Assembly: GCA_021604265.1 (NCBI GenBank)
Contig: BQIY01000023.1
Span: 1 to 13,086 of the forward strand
Reading direction: 5' to 3'
Origin: Nitrospirales bacterium
GTDB lineage: Bacteria > Nitrospirota > Nitrospiria > Nitrospirales > UBA8639
Length of the DNA: 13,086 bases
Shown: positions 6,962 through 13,086 of the stretch, in pieces
How positions within the stretch are numbered: the stretch's first letter is position 1
How the letters are laid out: each line of letters starts with the position of its first letter
The notes under the pieces: generated by a model
The model's input: only the letters and a program-made list of their open reading frames with translations
Database searches by the model: none
What the model was told of the DNA's origin: nothing
Position numbers and translations under genes: made by a program

Positions 6962-7837
6962 GTGCGTAGTGGCAAACAAGCGGGGGTGGGCGTGAGTACG
7001 TCGCAGAACGAACAAGATAAAACCTGGAAGTTGCATCTGGAGCGTTTCTTCTTTGATCGAGCAGTTGCGGTGGATGGCAAGCCGACATTGTTGGACCACG
7101 TCTTGGTAAGTGCCAAGGATCCACGCCTTGCTGGGCGTGAAGATTTTCATGCAGACCTTATCGAAAGCCTGCTAGCGCAGCTGCAACTCGATGGGCAGTC
7201 CACTGTTTTGGAGGTCGGTTGTGCGTCTGGATACATTACATGCGGCCTTGCGCCAAAGGTACGCTCCTACAATGGGGTTGACCTTGCCGCCTCACCTCTT
7301 GAAGTTGCTCGGCGGATGGAGCTTCCCAACGCCGAGTTTCAGCAGGCTGATGCTGGCAAGCTTCCCTTCGCGGCGGATCAGTTCGATGCCGCATTTGCCT
7401 ATGATGTGTTGTCGAACTTCCCCAGTTTTGAGCAGGCTATACCTTTGCTGGAAGAGTTGCTGCGTGTTGTAAGGCCCGGTGGGCGCATAATGGCTGGCTC
7501 CATTACCGATGCAGATCAAGCAGATACATTTCAACAACACGTTTATGATGTATCTGCTCAGCTCGAGGAAAAGTACGGACCACAACCAATCTCGCCTGAG
7601 TTGACTTCAAATTCCTGGCTCGCTGGATTGGTAAGGCGTGTTGTCCGCCGGTTGAGAAGATTGCCAGCGCCCCCGGCTGTAGAGGTGGGCTCAATTACAA
7701 ATTTCACTTTCCTTAAGAGTGATTTTGAGAAATTTGCTCAATCCCACGAATGTCATATCGCGATAAATGATGTTCATGCCCTCAACCCGTATATGGGCTA
7801 TCGCTACAACGTGGTTATGACGAAGTCGGACCGATGA
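6962..7837 (+). CDS. Class I SAM-dependent methyltransferase
   Basis: This protein of up to 291 residues has a Rossmann-type methyltransferase core. Motif I is VLEVGCASGY (82-91), an acidic Asp107 in YNGVDLA ends the second strand, QQADAGKLPF (127-136) is the motif II region, and LLRVVRPGGR (167-176) is the post-core strand and helix. It resembles methyltransferase type 11/12 enzymes of surface-glycan loci. A basic stretch (224-234) and a C-terminal part of about 100 residues have no function that can be assigned. The start is uncertain: GTG 6962 has AGGA at 6948-6951 with a 10-nt spacer, while GTG 6992 (protein beginning MSTSQNEQD) has GGGGG at 6982-6986. The first ten residues of the longer form look low in conservation value, so 6992 is quite possible. 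The stop overlaps the next start by 4 bp (ATGA), implying translational coupling. It may methylate a sugar, perhaps the chain end read by the ATPase. Confidence 0.85.
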   Translation: MRSGKQAGVGVSTSQNEQDKTWKLHLERFFFDRAVAVDGKPTLLDHVLVSAKDPRLAGREDFHADLIESLLAQLQLDGQSTVLEVGCASGYITCGLAPKVRSYNGVDLAASPLEVARRMELPNAEFQQADAGKLPFAADQFDAAFAYDVLSNFPSFEQAIPLLEELLRVVRPGGRIMAGSITDADQADTFQQHVYDVSAQLEEKYGPQPISPELTSNSWLAGLVRRVVRRLRRLPAPPAVEVGSITNFTFLKSDFEKFAQSHECHIAINDVHALNPYMGYRYNVVMTKSDR

Positions 7838-8955
7838 AAATTGTTTCGCGTTCCCTTCTAGCTGACGCGGATTGGGATGAGGTTGCTGAGATCTCGTCAC
7901 AGGGCTGGCTGTTTCATTTGGGAAGCTGGATTGAGCACGAGGCGCGTATTACGGGCGCACGTGATGTGTCGTTTGCGGTTGTATCCAAAGGCGTGCCCAT
8001 CTGCATAGTTCCGTTGTTTGTATCAGAACTTGGACTTGGCTCATTTGTCGAAAGGCTGGTGCACAACGCGTTGCATCGTCATACAGGCGCAGCTTTGATC
8101 GGCGGTTTGTCACAGGAGGATGCGGAGGCTGCGTCGACATCGGTGATGCGTGAAATTCAGCGTATTGCAGAGGAAGAGAATGCGGACCGCATACATTTGG
8201 GTCTTCAAAATCTTTCGGATGAAAGTCTGGGAAGTACTCGTCGTGAAGTGCCGGATTTTGTCCACGAGCATGGTTTTCATCTAGGTATTGCTTTTGGACC
8301 AATGGGCGTGCTGCCTGCCCCTGGCTTCACGACCACTGTGGTTGATCAAATCGTTGACCTGAGGCGTGATGAAGATCAAATGTTCGCTGACCTTAAGCAG
8401 GTGTGCAGGCGCAATGTCAGGTCGGCTGCCAAAGCTGGGGTAGCTGTCGTGGATGTTACATCCGACGTTGAGTTGGTTGACCGATACTATGCCTTAGCGG
8501 AACGTTCTGCCCGACGGACCGGCGAGAGTATTCAGCCTCGAGACGCCTTTGATGCTCTGTTCGGCAATTTTGCGCCACTACACCTAACGGCACTGATGGC
8601 AACTAAGGACGATGTGGATGTAGCAGCTGCAATCTTGCTCCATTTCAAGGGTAAGCTCTACTATTTTGCTGGTGCGTCGGACCCGGACTATCTAAAGTTT
8701 TTTGTGAATGATGCTTTGCAGTGGGGTGTCCTGAAGCATGGCCGCGCAATGGGGTACACCCACTATCGTCTAGGCCCGATTTTTCCAACCGTCCCCAGAG
8801 GTTGGCCGATTGAGACAGTCAGTCGGTTCAAGAGTAAGTTTGGTGCCAAGCCTTGGACAATCATTCAGGGCAGCCATTTCCGAAATCCCGAAAAATATGT
8901 TCCGGTGATGCAGGCGCATCTTGCCCGGCTGCAAGAGGAAAACGACGTTGAGTAA
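7834..8955 (+). CDS. FemAB-like / GNAT-fold transferase (BioF2-like acetyltransferase domain)
   Basis: This 373-residue protein shows the two-lobed GNAT layout of FemAB-like proteins (the Acetyltransf_6 type). The recognisable region is in the second half: CRRNVRSAAKAGVAV (191-205) matches the R-x-N-x-R-x-A-x-K-x-G block of the family. AAAILLHFKGKLYYFAGASDP (264-284) leads to NDALQWGVLKHGRAMGY (292-308), LGP (313-315) and VSRFKSKFGAK (329-339). Classical FemABX enzymes pass an amino acid from aminoacyl-tRNA to peptidoglycan precursors. Related proteins in polysaccharide or exosortase loci have unknown acyl donors and acceptors. Here it sits inside a glycan-export operon between two methyltransferases, so an acyl or aminoacyl decoration of a sugar is the best guess (inference). 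No signal peptide or membrane segment is seen, so it should act in the cytoplasm. It overlaps its upstream neighbour by 4 bp and its downstream neighbour by 8 bp. Confidence 0.85.
   Translation: MKIVSRSLLADADWDEVAEISSQGWLFHLGSWIEHEARITGARDVSFAVVSKGVPICIVPLFVSELGLGSFVERLVHNALHRHTGAALIGGLSQEDAEAASTSVMREIQRIAEEENADRIHLGLQNLSDESLGSTRREVPDFVHEHGFHLGIAFGPMGVLPAPGFTTTVVDQIVDLRRDEDQMFADLKQVCRRNVRSAAKAGVAVVDVTSDVELVDRYYALAERSARRTGESIQPRDAFDALFGNFAPLHLTALMATKDDVDVAAAILLHFKGKLYYFAGASDPDYLKFFVNDALQWGVLKHGRAMGYTHYRLGPIFPTVPRGWPIETVSRFKSKFGAKPWTIIQGSHFRNPEKYVPVMQAHLARLQEENDVE
8933..8939 (+). promoter_or_regulatory. Shine-Dalgarno deciding the TTG start of the FkbM-type gene
   Basis: AAGAGGA lies inside the end of the FemAB-like gene, 8 nt before TTG 8948. 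No comparable site precedes the in-frame TTG at 8921, so 8948 is the preferred start. Confidence 0.6.
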
Positions 8956-9817
8956 ACTGCCCCAACCTGAGCTGGATGCAACAGTTTTGCAGTCCAAGAA
9001 AGTACAGCGATTTGTTGCCTCCTGGCCGCGTCGCTGGCAGACCCTGGCGTATCTGAACGGGAAACTTCCATCGCAAGGCTTCTTGCGTAGGGTGTTCAAG
9101 CATCGCGTGTTTGATATTCCATGGGCTCGATGGCACCGCTTTGCGTATGTGGCGGAGTACCGCGATATCTTCTTTGATTACATTCTTACGTTCTTCTATC
9201 GCTACCCGGTAGCAAAGGGCGACACTGTTTTGCAAATTGGTGCGAGCAATGGTGAGGAGACGGCGCGTTTCTCAAGGGCGGTTGGTCCATCAGGGCGAGT
9301 GATTGCTGTTGAACCCGCACCCGACAATATTGCTGAGCTCCGGGCAAAGTTTCCTCAAGATGGGTCTACAAATGTGACGGTCGTTGCAAAGGCAGCGGCC
9401 AAGTCAGCTGGTCAGTTGCGCTTCTTTCTCGGGTTGCCCAAAGAGGGGCGAGTTGCTGAAATTCCGGCGGATGATCTTACCTATGAATGGTGGGGTACAG
9501 AGGACCATCTGAATCCGGAGCGTTATCGGGGGGAAGTTGTGGTTGAAGCAGACACTCCTCAGAACATACTGGATGCTGTCGGTGTTTCGTCTGTCGACTT
9601 CGTTCTTGTAGAGACCAATGGTACGGAGCTTGAGGTCATAGAAGCTTTGCAACCGCTCTTGCACAAAATTAGATATGTCGGTGCTAGAGGACACGTGCGT
9701 CGAGATGGAGATCCGATCTACAAGGGTATTGAAAATGTACTGTCCAGAAATGGCATGACGACGCATGTTACGGATGAGGAGATGGTGCTTGCTAGCCATC
9801 CGCCAGAAAGGACTTGA
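8948..9817 (+). CDS. FkbM-family SAM-dependent methyltransferase
   Basis: From TTG 8948 this is a 289-residue protein with the FkbM-type methyltransferase fold. VLQIGASNGEE (94-104) is motif I, where the family usually has D-x-G-A-N-x-G. VIAVEPAPDN (118-127) carries the acidic residue for the SAM ribose. VDFVLVETNGTELEVIEAL (216-234) corresponds to the family block D-x-x-K-x-D-x-E-G-x-E, here with Asn-Gly-Thr-Glu in place of Glu-Gly-x-Glu. FkbM-family enzymes O-methylate hydroxyls in polyketides and on sugars of surface glycans. The start was chosen because TTG 8948 follows an AAGAGGA Shine-Dalgarno by 8 nt; a longer form from TTG 8921 would add 9 residues. The gene overlaps the FemAB-like stop by 8 bp and ends 2 bp before the next start, so coupled translation is likely. 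A sugar hydroxyl in the exported glycan is the likely acceptor (inference). Confidence 0.88.
   Translation: MSKLPQPELDATVLQSKKVQRFVASWPRRWQTLAYLNGKLPSQGFLRRVFKHRVFDIPWARWHRFAYVAEYRDIFFDYILTFFYRYPVAKGDTVLQIGASNGEETARFSRAVGPSGRVIAVEPAPDNIAELRAKFPQDGSTNVTVVAKAAAKSAGQLRFFLGLPKEGRVAEIPADDLTYEWWGTEDHLNPERYRGEVVVEADTPQNILDAVGVSSVDFVLVETNGTELEVIEALQPLLHKIRYVGARGHVRRDGDPIYKGIENVLSRNGMTTHVTDEEMVLASHPPERT
9807..9812 (+). promoter_or_regulatory. Shine-Dalgarno deciding the GTG start of the deacetylase-like gene
   Basis: AAAGGA ends 7 nt before GTG 9820 but only 1 nt before the in-frame TTG 9814. The spacing therefore favours GTG 9820. Confidence 0.55.
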
Positions 9818-9819
9818 GT

Positions 9820-11310
9820 GTGTCTGATGCTGGCAGGGATGCAACGTTGCAGCAATGGAGAATAGGGCTGGCGCATATCCTGAGATCATTTGGTTATCTC
9901 GGGCTTGATCTGGAGACTGGCAACGGGGTTGTTGACAGGGCTAGCGTACATTGTTGCGACAACGAGGCGGATGTGTCGTCTGCAAAGGGGAGCCTCTTTA
10001 CAAGGACCGTGGAGGCAGCTGAGGCGGCTGGGTTGAGTGCGCGGGCTGAGGCCGGAGTACAGATCCTGTATGAGGAAGTGGGACTTCTTCGTTCAAAGAA
10101 GCCAGTGTTTCGACCGCTGCTAGATTTTGTGAGTTTTGACCCCGGGCCTGACCTTGATGTGCTGGTTCAAACAGCGCAGGGAAGGCCTGTTGTTGCTTGG
10201 CAAACATCTCCGACAGGGCAACGTCTGGTGTGCGGATTGGATGTTGTTGCTCAAATCATTCGATACAGCCACGGAGACCCTGCCAGAGCGCGATTTACAG
10301 GAAACAAGAACCTGTGGGGTGCCGGCCATGAGCAACCCGCTTACCTTTACGTGGAACATGTATGTGAAGGATACGAGGCGGAGCCGTGGGTTGATCGACT
10401 GGGGCAGCGATTGGTGAATTGGCTCTCTGGAGTATGTGGCTTGCCGAGTTTGCTCCCTCTTCCTGGTGGAGCCAAGGGTGCTGTACTACTTACCGGGGAT
10501 GATGATCAGGCTGAGCTGGCGAAGTATGCTCAGCAGCAGCAAGTGTTGGATGGGTTCCCCATTACCTACTTGATGATGTCAGTGACCAATCAGACAGCTG
10601 AAACGGTCAGTGCATTTCCAGACAGTGTTGAGTTTGGTATGCATGTTGATGCTCTTGAGTGTCCGGGCGACTATGATCAGGCGTGTGCTGATCAATTGTG
10701 CAGCGTGCGGGAGATGGCTAAAGGTAAGCCTGTCCGTACCATTCGCAATCATGGACATCTGAATGCGGGCTATTGGGGCCATCTACAAGCTTGGCAGGAA
10801 AACGACCTGTGTCTTGATCTCAATATCCGAGGGCTGGACGGGACGTGTCCGACCGGCTCCTATCTACCATTTTCAGTATTTGGCGAAGGGGTGGCACTGG
10901 GTAAGCAGTTTTCTCTTTTTTCAACCTTCAGCGATAGCATGAAAGCTTATCAGGGCCTGTCTGAGCGCCAGCAAGTTGGGTTGATCAAGGCATTCGCTAA
11001 GCGCATTGAAAAAAACTACCCAGGAGTTCTGGTTTTTAATTTTCACCCTCAAAATGTAGAAGATGGATTGAAGGTGCATAAGGCTGTAGTGTCCTTAGGC
11101 CGGCGGCCGGGTTGGACTGCTCTGGGTGCAAATAGCTATCTGTCGTGGTTGGAGGCATTCTGGACAGTCCGTTTGAAGGTTGATGCCGGGAATTTTAGTC
11201 TGACAAGTCAGATGCCTGTGGAAAGTTTGGCTGTTTGTGCTGGGGAGCGCACCGTTGTGGTCAATCTGGTGGCGGGAGATGACTGCCCTATAGAGTCTCA
11301 GTTGACGTAA
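9820..11310 (+). CDS. Divergent polysaccharide-deacetylase-like protein, function unproven
   Basis: This 496-residue protein is not confidently recognised. Its second half (about 215-420) reads like the NodB/CE4 polysaccharide deacetylase barrel. GAVLLTGDDDQAEL (220-233) is placed like the catalytic T-F-D-D strand, with Asp226-Asp228. EFGMHVDA (271-278) is placed like the metal-binding His motif but offers one His (275) instead of the usual H-x3-H. TIRNHGHLN (307-315) and VFNFHPQN (405-412) would supply further His residues on later strands. The first half (about 1-210) has no known motif; FRPLLDFVSFDPGPDLDVL (97-115) and WQTSPTGQRLVCGLDVVAQII (127-147) look like alternating strands and helices, reminiscent of a glutamine-amidotransferase-like or Rossmann fold. 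No signal peptide is seen, whereas many CE4 enzymes are exported. GTG 9820 is chosen over TTG 9814 by Shine-Dalgarno spacing. It may remove an acyl group from a lipid-linked or nucleotide sugar, or be a non-catalytic relative. Confidence 0.7.
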   Translation: MSDAGRDATLQQWRIGLAHILRSFGYLGLDLETGNGVVDRASVHCCDNEADVSSAKGSLFTRTVEAAEAAGLSARAEAGVQILYEEVGLLRSKKPVFRPLLDFVSFDPGPDLDVLVQTAQGRPVVAWQTSPTGQRLVCGLDVVAQIIRYSHGDPARARFTGNKNLWGAGHEQPAYLYVEHVCEGYEAEPWVDRLGQRLVNWLSGVCGLPSLLPLPGGAKGAVLLTGDDDQAELAKYAQQQQVLDGFPITYLMMSVTNQTAETVSAFPDSVEFGMHVDALECPGDYDQACADQLCSVREMAKGKPVRTIRNHGHLNAGYWGHLQAWQENDLCLDLNIRGLDGTCPTGSYLPFSVFGEGVALGKQFSLFSTFSDSMKAYQGLSERQQVGLIKAFAKRIEKNYPGVLVFNFHPQNVEDGLKVHKAVVSLGRRPGWTALGANSYLSWLEAFWTVRLKVDAGNFSLTSQMPVESLAVCAGERTVVVNLVAGDDCPIESQLT

Positions 11311-11343
11311 AGAATTGGCCGGCTGGCATGTGGAAAAGCGGCA

Positions 11344-12978
11344 GTGAACGAATTTATCTGGCATTGGATTCAGCGCATTTTGCCTTCCATAGGAAGCGTA
11401 AGTGAGAGCGAAATTGTCAAAGTTCTGCAGGGGCATGAGAATGTTCGTTCTGTTGCTAAGGCCTCAGCCAACCGGCTTACACCCCACGATCGATGGCATA
11501 GCTTTGACAGCACCCCGTGGGAACATCCCTGGCTGACATATGAAAACCTATGCGCAGCAATGGAACATCAAAGTGCTTTTCTTGGGCGCTTGAACAAGAA
11601 GCTTCCAGTAGAGAACTACCGCGCAAATTCCTATGGCTTCGTGGGCAACATTGCCAACAACATGATGATGCGTGCACAGCCCATGCGTAAGGATGGGTAT
11701 GACATTGATGTAGTTCTGCACCCGCAAGATAGATACGTGATGAGCCGCCCGGGTTGGGAGCTGTCCGATCTCGTATTGCCGGAAGGCATCTCGGATGTGG
11801 ATGAGTTGGCAGCGCTTGGTATGGATCTGCCACATGTTGATTGGGCGGTGGATGAAACAGATCAGATCAATGCGCAGAAGCTCATCAATGCAGCGCATGC
11901 GACGCCACCGTACCGATGGCGAAGTTCTCATCAAGCGGCATCCTATATGCGTCAGCTGGATGTGTTGTTATATGACGCCTATTTGAACTATCAGCCCTTG
12001 CTGGACCGTTTGCAAAAGTATGATGCGCTTTTTGCCTCGCAGGCTCCCTACCTGGCCTATCTGTCAGGAAAGCCCTATCTGGCTGCGCAGACCGGTGGCG
12101 ACCTGTATTTTGAAGCGTCACGTGACGATATGTTTGGTCGCCTGCAGCGTGGTTCTTACCAGAAGGCGAAAGCAATTCTTGCCACGAACCCCTGGACGTT
12201 TTCGGCGGCGCGGCGATTTGGATTCAAGCATGTTCTGTATGCGCCTCTTTTGATCGATGTTGACGTCTACAAGCCTGGTCCGCGACGACTGAGGGAAGAA
12301 TGGATAGAAAAGACGGGAGATGGCTTTTTCGTTCTTGCTACCGCGCGTCTGGATCTTCGGTGGAAGGGATCAGATGTTGCTCTGGAGGGATTCAAGCGAT
12401 TTGCATCGAAGAACCCGCAAGCGCGTTTGTTGCTGGTGGGGTGGGGCAGCGATGTCGAAGCAGTGATCTCGGATCTTTCTGCTGCGGGCTTGAGTGAACG
12501 TGTCATTGTCCTGCCGGTTGCTGGCAAGAAGCGTCTCCGCGATTACTTGCGCAGCGCGGATTGTGTATTGGATCAGTTCAAAGTTGGTTACTACGGTGGA
12601 ACTGCCTTGGAGGCAATGGCTTGCGGTGCGCCTGTAATCATGCGTCTGCTAACGGAACAATATGATGCTTTGTGTAAAACCGGCGCGCCACCTGTGCTCA
12701 ATGCGGGCACACCTGACGAAGTTGCTGTTTCACTGCAAACACTCATCGATTCCAAGCAAACCCAGAGTATGATTTCGCAGGCGGGTATCAAATGGATAGA
12801 GCAGAACCATACAGCTAATGTGTGGGGTGACACCTACGGTATGCTACTGGCTGCGAGTGCGGAGGGGGTAATGTTTGACTTCTCTGGCTCACCGCTTCAA
12901 GGAACCTTGAGCGACGCTGAAAAAGAATACCATGCAAGTGCATTGGCGTCGGCGCCGACGTTTCCCAATTATGTGTGA
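11344..12978 (+). CDS. GT4-type glycosyltransferase with long N-terminal extension
   Basis: This 544-residue protein ends in a GT-B, GT4-like catalytic half. FVLATARLDLRWKGSDVALEGF (329-350) is the block before the donor domain. ARLLLVGWGSD (360-370) and RVIVLPVAGKKRLRDYLRSADCVLDQF (386-412) are the central strands. GGTALEAMACGAPVI (418-432) is the donor-sugar motif with Glu423. The first acidic residue of the family E-x7-E motif is absent: position 415 is Gly in DQFKVGYYGG. The acceptor half is unusually long. Residues 1-225 contain an aromatic, polar region and a histidine-containing segment (DVVLHPQDRYVMSRPGWEL, 122-140) before the first recognisable GT-B feature (YDALFASQAPYLAYL, 226-240). 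GTG 11344 follows GGAAAAG (11332-11338) by 5 nt. It probably adds a sugar to the exported chain in the cytoplasm. Donor and acceptor are unknown. The next gene begins 9 bp after the stop. Confidence 0.85.
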   Translation: MNEFIWHWIQRILPSIGSVSESEIVKVLQGHENVRSVAKASANRLTPHDRWHSFDSTPWEHPWLTYENLCAAMEHQSAFLGRLNKKLPVENYRANSYGFVGNIANNMMMRAQPMRKDGYDIDVVLHPQDRYVMSRPGWELSDLVLPEGISDVDELAALGMDLPHVDWAVDETDQINAQKLINAAHATPPYRWRSSHQAASYMRQLDVLLYDAYLNYQPLLDRLQKYDALFASQAPYLAYLSGKPYLAAQTGGDLYFEASRDDMFGRLQRGSYQKAKAILATNPWTFSAARRFGFKHVLYAPLLIDVDVYKPGPRRLREEWIEKTGDGFFVLATARLDLRWKGSDVALEGFKRFASKNPQARLLLVGWGSDVEAVISDLSAAGLSERVIVLPVAGKKRLRDYLRSADCVLDQFKVGYYGGTALEAMACGAPVIMRLLTEQYDALCKTGAPPVLNAGTPDEVAVSLQTLIDSKQTQSMISQAGIKWIEQNHTANVWGDTYGMLLAASAEGVMFDFSGSPLQGTLSDAEKEYHASALASAPTFPNYV

Positions 12979-12987
12979 GAGCCGGTT

Positions 12988-13086
12988 GTGTTACCAAACT
13001 TCCTGATCATTGGTGCGGCGAGGTCGGGGACGACAAGCCTTTACAACAATTTGCTCAGCCACCCAGACATCTACCTGCCGAAGTCC
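12988..13086 (+). CDS. Sulfotransferase, N-terminal fragment cut by window edge
   Basis: Only the first 33 codons are present, in frame to the window end. After GTG comes LPNFLIIGAARSGTTSLYNN (2-21), the phosphosulfate-binding loop of PAPS-dependent sulfotransferases (G-A-x-R/K-S-G-T-T-S-L), followed by HPDIYLPK (25-32), which fits the usual continuation before a K-E-x-x-F-F segment. An in-frame TGA (12976-12978, the stop of the previous gene) leaves GTG 12988 as the only reasonable start. The gap is 9 bp and the Shine-Dalgarno is weak. The family transfers sulfate from PAPS to a hydroxyl, in bacteria often of glycans, lipids or capsule. As part of this train it would sulfate the exported glycan (inference). 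The remaining sequence lies to the right and was not seen. Confidence 0.85.
   Translation, partial: MLPNFLIIGAARSGTTSLYNNLLSHPDIYLPKS

Noticed and set aside
9404..9889. Minus-strand open frame of 161 codons across the FkbM/deacetylase-like junction
   Set aside because: Both plus-strand genes are supported by motifs and Shine-Dalgarno sites, and the antisense product looks random.
1..13086. CRISPR array, tRNA, rRNA, insertion sequence, phage or toxin-antitoxin genes
   Set aside because: No regularly spaced repeats, cloverleaf-like sequence, transposase or integrase motifs were found on either strand.

Overview
The window looks like part of a cell-surface glycan locus of a Gram-negative bacterium, most likely an alphaproteobacterium. 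This rests on a lipid A hydroxylase homologue, a Wzm/Wzt-type polysaccharide ABC exporter, the style of the proteins and the frequent GTG starts. The species assignment is inference; no rRNA or tRNA is present to anchor it.

Layout: the 5' end of a transaldolase / fructose-6-phosphate aldolase-like gene (1-204, minus strand) runs off the left edge and is divergent from everything else. A gene-free stretch of about 320 bp follows, then lpxO (525-1451, plus strand), encoding a lipid A 2-hydroxylase-type membrane-anchored dioxygenase. After a second gap of about 310 bp, with small repeats and hairpins but no gene, a compact plus-strand gene train runs from 1762 to the right edge: an NAD-dependent sugar epimerase/dehydratase (SDR), an AsnB-type glutamine-dependent amidotransferase, the ABC-2 permease (Wzm-like), the ATPase with a C-terminal glycan-recognition-type domain (Wzt-like), a class I SAM methyltransferase, a FemAB-like/GNAT-fold acyl- or aminoacyl-transferase, an FkbM-family methyltransferase, a protein with a divergent polysaccharide-deacetylase-like half, a GT4-type glycosyltransferase, and the first 33 codons of a sulfotransferase. 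Gaps in this train are 62 bp or less, and several genes overlap or nearly touch, so one operon is likely.

Working model (inference): the epimerase and AsnB-like enzyme supply an unusual, possibly amidated, nucleotide sugar. The glycosyltransferase(s) build the chain. The methyltransferases, FemAB-like protein, deacetylase-like protein and sulfotransferase decorate or cap it. Wzm/Wzt export it, with the Wzt C-terminal domain probably reading the chain end, and LpxO modifies the lipid A that could carry it. The combination of decorations, and the poorly recognisable 496-residue deacetylase-like protein, are the most novel parts.

Seven of the twelve genes appear to start with GTG or TTG, and Shine-Dalgarno spacing was used to choose two starts (8948 and 9820). 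No CRISPR array, tRNA, rRNA, insertion sequence or convincing rho-independent terminator was seen.
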